Below are positions 5,348-7,928 of a stretch of 7,928 nt of DNA, piece by piece. This DNA comes from Mariprofundaceae bacterium (lineage in GTDB: Bacteria > Pseudomonadota > Zetaproteobacteria > Mariprofundales > Mariprofundaceae). Positions within the stretch are counted from its first letter, which is position 1; every line of letters begins with the position of its first letter. The notes beneath the pieces are model-generated. The model saw only the letters and a program-made list of their open reading frames with translations, was not told the DNA's origin and searched no databases. Location of the stretch: NCBI GenBank assembly GCA_030950975.1, contig JAUZQL010000286.1, positions 1 through 7,928 on the forward strand. The letters are read 5' to 3'. A program made the translations under genes and the position numbers.

Positions 5348-7222
5348 TTAATCTTTTCGTCCAAATAAACGATCTAATTCACGCAATGATAATGGAACAT
5401 AAGTGGGGCGACCATGATTGCACTGGGCAATATTGGGTGTTTTTTCCATTTCACGCAGTAAATTATTTTGTTCTTCCAGTTGTAAAATACGCCCTGATTT
5501 AATCGAACTTTTGCATGCACGATTGCCCAGCCAACGCTCCAAAACACGCCCCAAACCTGAAGCACCTGCTTCCATTTCAACACCCAGTAAACAACATGAT
5601 TCAATCAATTCCAACACCAAATTTTCAGGCGATTCATCGCTTAACATGGCAGGCACACCTTGCAACATAAACGATTCATCCGATTGCATGGCTAACTTCA
5701 CGCCAAAAATATTCAAGGCTTCATCATGATCGCATAACCATGCTGCGTGTTCACCTGAAATATTAATCCTCAAAGGTGTCAACAGCATTTGGCTGGCAAT
5801 CGATGTACTGGTGAGTTGCGCTTTAAGTTGCTCATAACGGATGCGTTCATGGGCAGCGTGTTGATCCACAAGTATCATACCATCATCGGTTTGACTTAAA
5901 ATATAACAGCGATGCAACTGTGCCAAAGCTGTGCCAAGTTGAAGGGGTGATTGTACCGATGATACTTGATAATCCTTTGTATTTTCGTGGACTTCAGCGG
6001 CGGAAGCTTCGGGTGCACGAAACAACAAGGCTTGTAATTCGGGGGATACTTTTTCATGACTTGGGGTGTGATTTGTTGGATGACCTGAAAAACTACGCGC
6101 TTGCACTTTATTTGGCGATTGGGAACTAAAATGTGGCATATTGCTTTGTGCTGAAGCTTGGCTCGGCGCACTTGATGCGCTAAGTGTTTGTAAGGCTTGC
6201 TCTGTTGTTGTACTGGCAACGGTTTGCCCCATGCTCTCAATGCCCATGCGAACACATGCAACCACCGCAGCACGCACCGTTTGAGGTGAGCTAAAACGCA
6301 CCTCACGTTTGGCAGGATGCACATTCACATCCACATGGGCGGGATCAATTTCAATACGCAAAACAGCCACAGGATAGCGATCGTGAAACATCACATCCCG
6401 ATAAGCTGCACGTAAAGCGGCAATCAATTGTTTATCTCGAATCACACGCCCATTGAGCAAAAAAAACATGCGTGTGGAATCACGATGGTGAAAAGTCGGC
6501 AAGCCCAAATGAGCAGTGATTAAAATACCTTCGTGTTCAATGCTTTGTTCAAAACTATTGTGAGAAAAATCCTTACCCATAATCGTAAATACACGTTGGG
6601 CTTCCGTTTCCGAATGAAAATCAAAGCGTTTACGTTCGTCTAAATCCAAACGCATGGCAACCGATGGATGCGCCAATGCCAAGGCTCGAAAGACTTCCAC
6701 CACTGCTGCTTCTTCGGTTTTCTTCGTACGCATGAAGTTCAAACGAGCGGGTGTGTTTAAAAATAAATCCAATATTTCTAGTTTGGTGCCTTGTCGTGAT
6801 GCGGCAGGACGGACTTCGGTGTTGAGTCCGCCATGCACACGAACTTCAGTTCCTTCTGAACCACCTTTGACACAGGTAAGCATGCGAAAACGTGACACCG
6901 AAGCAATCGAAGGCAGCGCTTCACCACGAAAGCCATGTGAGGCAATGCAGTGTAAATCTTCCGATGTTTCAATTTTACTGGTGGCATGACGTTGCAATGC
7001 CAATTCAGCATCCACAGCCGACATGCCACACCCATTATCTTCAATTTCAATACGCTTTTTACCTGCTTCTTCAATGCGTACCACCACCGATGTTGCACCT
7101 GCATCCAAAGCATTTTCCATCAATTCTTTGACCACCGAAGCAGGACGTTCGACCACCTCACCTGCGGCAATTTGATTGGCAATATGCGGTGGTAAAACAT
7201 GGATAAAGGCAGGTTTTGTCAT
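5348..7222 (-). CDS. mutL: DNA mismatch repair protein MutL (endonuclease type)
   Basis: Links MutS mismatch recognition to downstream excision. From ATG 7222 it is 624 aa. The N-terminal GHKL ATPase (about 1-330) has ELMENALDAGA (N-box; 36-41 ENALDA), DNGCGM (62-67), RHATSKI, HGFRGEAL (GFRGEAL 97-103), LDLFLNTPAR and VNVHPAKREVRF. A low-complexity Ser/Gln/Pro/His linker (about 335-425) leads to the C-terminal dimerisation domain. That domain carries DQHAAHERIRYE (453-464), an exact DQHAx2Ex4E metal motif, followed by ACKSSIKSG (569-577), CNHGRPT (601-607) and a terminal FGR (620-622). These make it the nicking MutL found where MutH is absent. QMLLTP (478-483) fits a sliding-clamp binding motif. 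The usual CPHGRP reads CNHGRP, though the metal-ligand Cys and His remain. AAGGTG at 7229-7234, 6 nt before ATG 7222, decides the start over an in-frame GTG at 7231. Confidence 0.97.
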   Translation of the reverse strand: MTKPAFIHVLPPHIANQIAAGEVVERPASVVKELMENALDAGATSVVVRIEEAGKKRIEIEDNGCGMSAVDAELALQRHATSKIETSEDLHCIASHGFRGEALPSIASVSRFRMLTCVKGGSEGTEVRVHGGLNTEVRPAASRQGTKLEILDLFLNTPARLNFMRTKKTEEAAVVEVFRALALAHPSVAMRLDLDERKRFDFHSETEAQRVFTIMGKDFSHNSFEQSIEHEGILITAHLGLPTFHHRDSTRMFFLLNGRVIRDKQLIAALRAAYRDVMFHDRYPVAVLRIEIDPAHVDVNVHPAKREVRFSSPQTVRAAVVACVRMGIESMGQTVASTTTEQALQTLSASSAPSQASAQSNMPHFSSQSPNKVQARSFSGHPTNHTPSHEKVSPELQALLFRAPEASAAEVHENTKDYQVSSVQSPLQLGTALAQLHRCYILSQTDDGMILVDQHAAHERIRYEQLKAQLTSTSIASQMLLTPLRINISGEHAAWLCDHDEALNIFGVKLAMQSDESFMLQGVPAMLSDESPENLVLELIESCCLLGVEMEAGASGLGRVLERWLGNRACKSSIKSGRILQLEEQNNLLREMEKTPNIAQCNHGRPTYVPLSLRELDRLFGRKD

Positions 7223-7228
7223 GCGTAT

Positions 7229-7234
7229 CACCTT
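7229..7234 (-). promoter_or_regulatory. mutL ribosome binding site
   Basis: AAGGTG on the minus strand, 6 nt before ATG 7222. The alternative GTG start at 7231 lies within this site and so is unlikely to be used. Confidence 0.7.
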
Positions 7235-7261
7235 ATAGAAAGTTAGTTATCAGCTTAGGGT

Positions 7262-7928
7262 TTATGACGCTGCACGGGCTGCTGCAATGGCTGCCATATT
7301 GACAATATCATCAACACTTGCCCCTGTTTGTAAGACATGAACTTGTTGTGGTAAGCCCATTAAAACAGGACCAATGGCTGTGCCATCGCCTAATTCTTTT
7401 AATAATTTATAAGCAATATTACCCGCTTGCATGGTCGGGAAAATCAATACATTGGCTGCGTCTTTATTCTTTGAAAATGGATATTGTGCCAAAATAGTCG
7501 CATTGACAGCTGTATCCGCTTGCATTTCACCATCCACTTGCAAATCAGGATGTTCACGATGTAAAATTTTCACAGCATCGGCGACTTTTTGGGCTTCAGG
7601 ATGTTTGGCGCTACCAAAATTAGAGAAAGAAAGCATGGCAACGCGTGCTTCACAACCCATCGCTTCCGCTGTTTGTGCCGTGAGTACCGCTAATTCAGCC
7701 AGTTGATCGGCATCCATGTCTACGTTGACGGTGCAATCCGCCATGAAATAAGTACGTTCTTCCATCATCATCATGTAAACACCGTATACATGGTGTTTTT
7801 TACCTGTATTTGCATCATGTCCTAATACTTGCAAGACAGGGCGCAAAACATCGCCATAATGGTTGGTACGACCTGATAACATGCCATCAGCATAACCTTG
7901 GCGCACCATCATAGCTGCTAAAGTATTG
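7262..7928 (-). CDS. maeB: NADP-type malic enzyme MaeB, C-terminal phosphotransacetylase-like domain (partial)
   Basis: MaeB oxidatively decarboxylates malate to pyruvate; its C-terminal third is a phosphotransacetylase-like domain thought to be regulatory, responding to acetyl-CoA and related metabolites. Only about 222 C-terminal residues are here, and the frame stays open to the window edge (NTLAAMMVRQGYADGM), so the malic-enzyme domain would lie outside. Motifs are DGMLSGRTNHYGDVLRPVLQ, TYFMADCTVNVDMDADQLAE, AMLSFSNFGSAKHPEA, VDGEMQADTAVN, FPTMQAGNIAYKLLKELG and a terminal VDDIVNMAAIAAA. The DGEMQAD and NIAYKLLKE pattern and the VNM ending fit the MaeB hybrid better than free-standing Pta, but stand-alone Pta cannot be excluded without the upstream part. 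mutL starts 39 bp downstream with no terminator between, so read-through into mutL is likely. Confidence 0.85.
   Translation of the reverse strand, partial: NTLAAMMVRQGYADGMLSGRTNHYGDVLRPVLQVLGHDANTGKKHHVYGVYMMMMEERTYFMADCTVNVDMDADQLAELAVLTAQTAEAMGCEARVAMLSFSNFGSAKHPEAQKVADAVKILHREHPDLQVDGEMQADTAVNATILAQYPFSKNKDAANVLIFPTMQAGNIAYKLLKELGDGTAIGPVLMGLPQQVHVLQTGASVDDIVNMAAIAAARAAS

Noticed and set aside
5329..5364. TTG start extending the small membrane protein into mutL
   Set aside because: The added residues (lysine-rich) are the AAGGAAA ribosome binding site read as codons; ATG 5328 is correctly spaced from it.
5896..6324. 142-codon minus-strand frame inside mutL
   Set aside because: It lies in another frame of the mutL linker and ATPase region, has no family motifs, and mutL itself is intact; it is a shadow.

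Overview
This 7.9 kb window is ordinary bacterial chromosome, AT-leaning by eye, with intact genes and no phage, insertion sequence, tRNA, rRNA or CRISPR array. Gene content points to a Gram-negative proteobacterium: a periplasmic PstS with signal peptide, a Sco/PCuAC copper pair serving cytochrome oxidase, a plant-type glutamate-cysteine ligase, a hybrid MaeB malic enzyme and a MutL of the endonuclease type. The last argues against an E. coli-like Dam/MutH lineage. A zetaproteobacterial or deep gammaproteobacterial host would fit, but that is a guess from gene content, not a measurement.

All genes except gshA lie on the minus strand, so the description runs from high to low coordinates. The right end holds the C-terminal part of maeB (phosphotransacetylase-like domain). 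After 39 bp comes mutL, then 19 bp later a small two-helix membrane protein of unknown function; these three could share a transcript. After about 160 bp without a convincing gene there is a membrane protein with a cysteine-rich 'LLPICxxCKKIR' tail typical of signalling proteins. It converges on gshA (plus strand), with only 8 bp between the two stop codons. gshA diverges from a two-gene copper operon, sco then pcuAC, whose reading frames overlap by 10 bp.

The left part is the start of a phosphate uptake operon: pstS, then the first 120 codons of pstC. The 278 bp between pcuAC and pstS hold a pair of inverted REP-like palindromes and a good Pho box (two 7-bp repeats at 11-bp period) placed 10 bp before a -10-like hexamer, so PhoB control of pstS is likely. 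Between pstS and pstC lie two hairpins, the second a rho-independent terminator. This is the usual arrangement for making more binding protein than permease.

I see no strong case for a new biological system. The items most worth a second look are the membrane-anchored Cys-tail protein, the unusual Met/His-rich PCuAC, the REP-like pair with a compensatory base change, and the CRP-like dyad overlapping the Pho box. Several start sites are corrected here (pstS, mutL, gshA and both small membrane proteins), because the longest frames begin at doubtful TTG or GTG codons or lie upstream of a better ribosome binding site.
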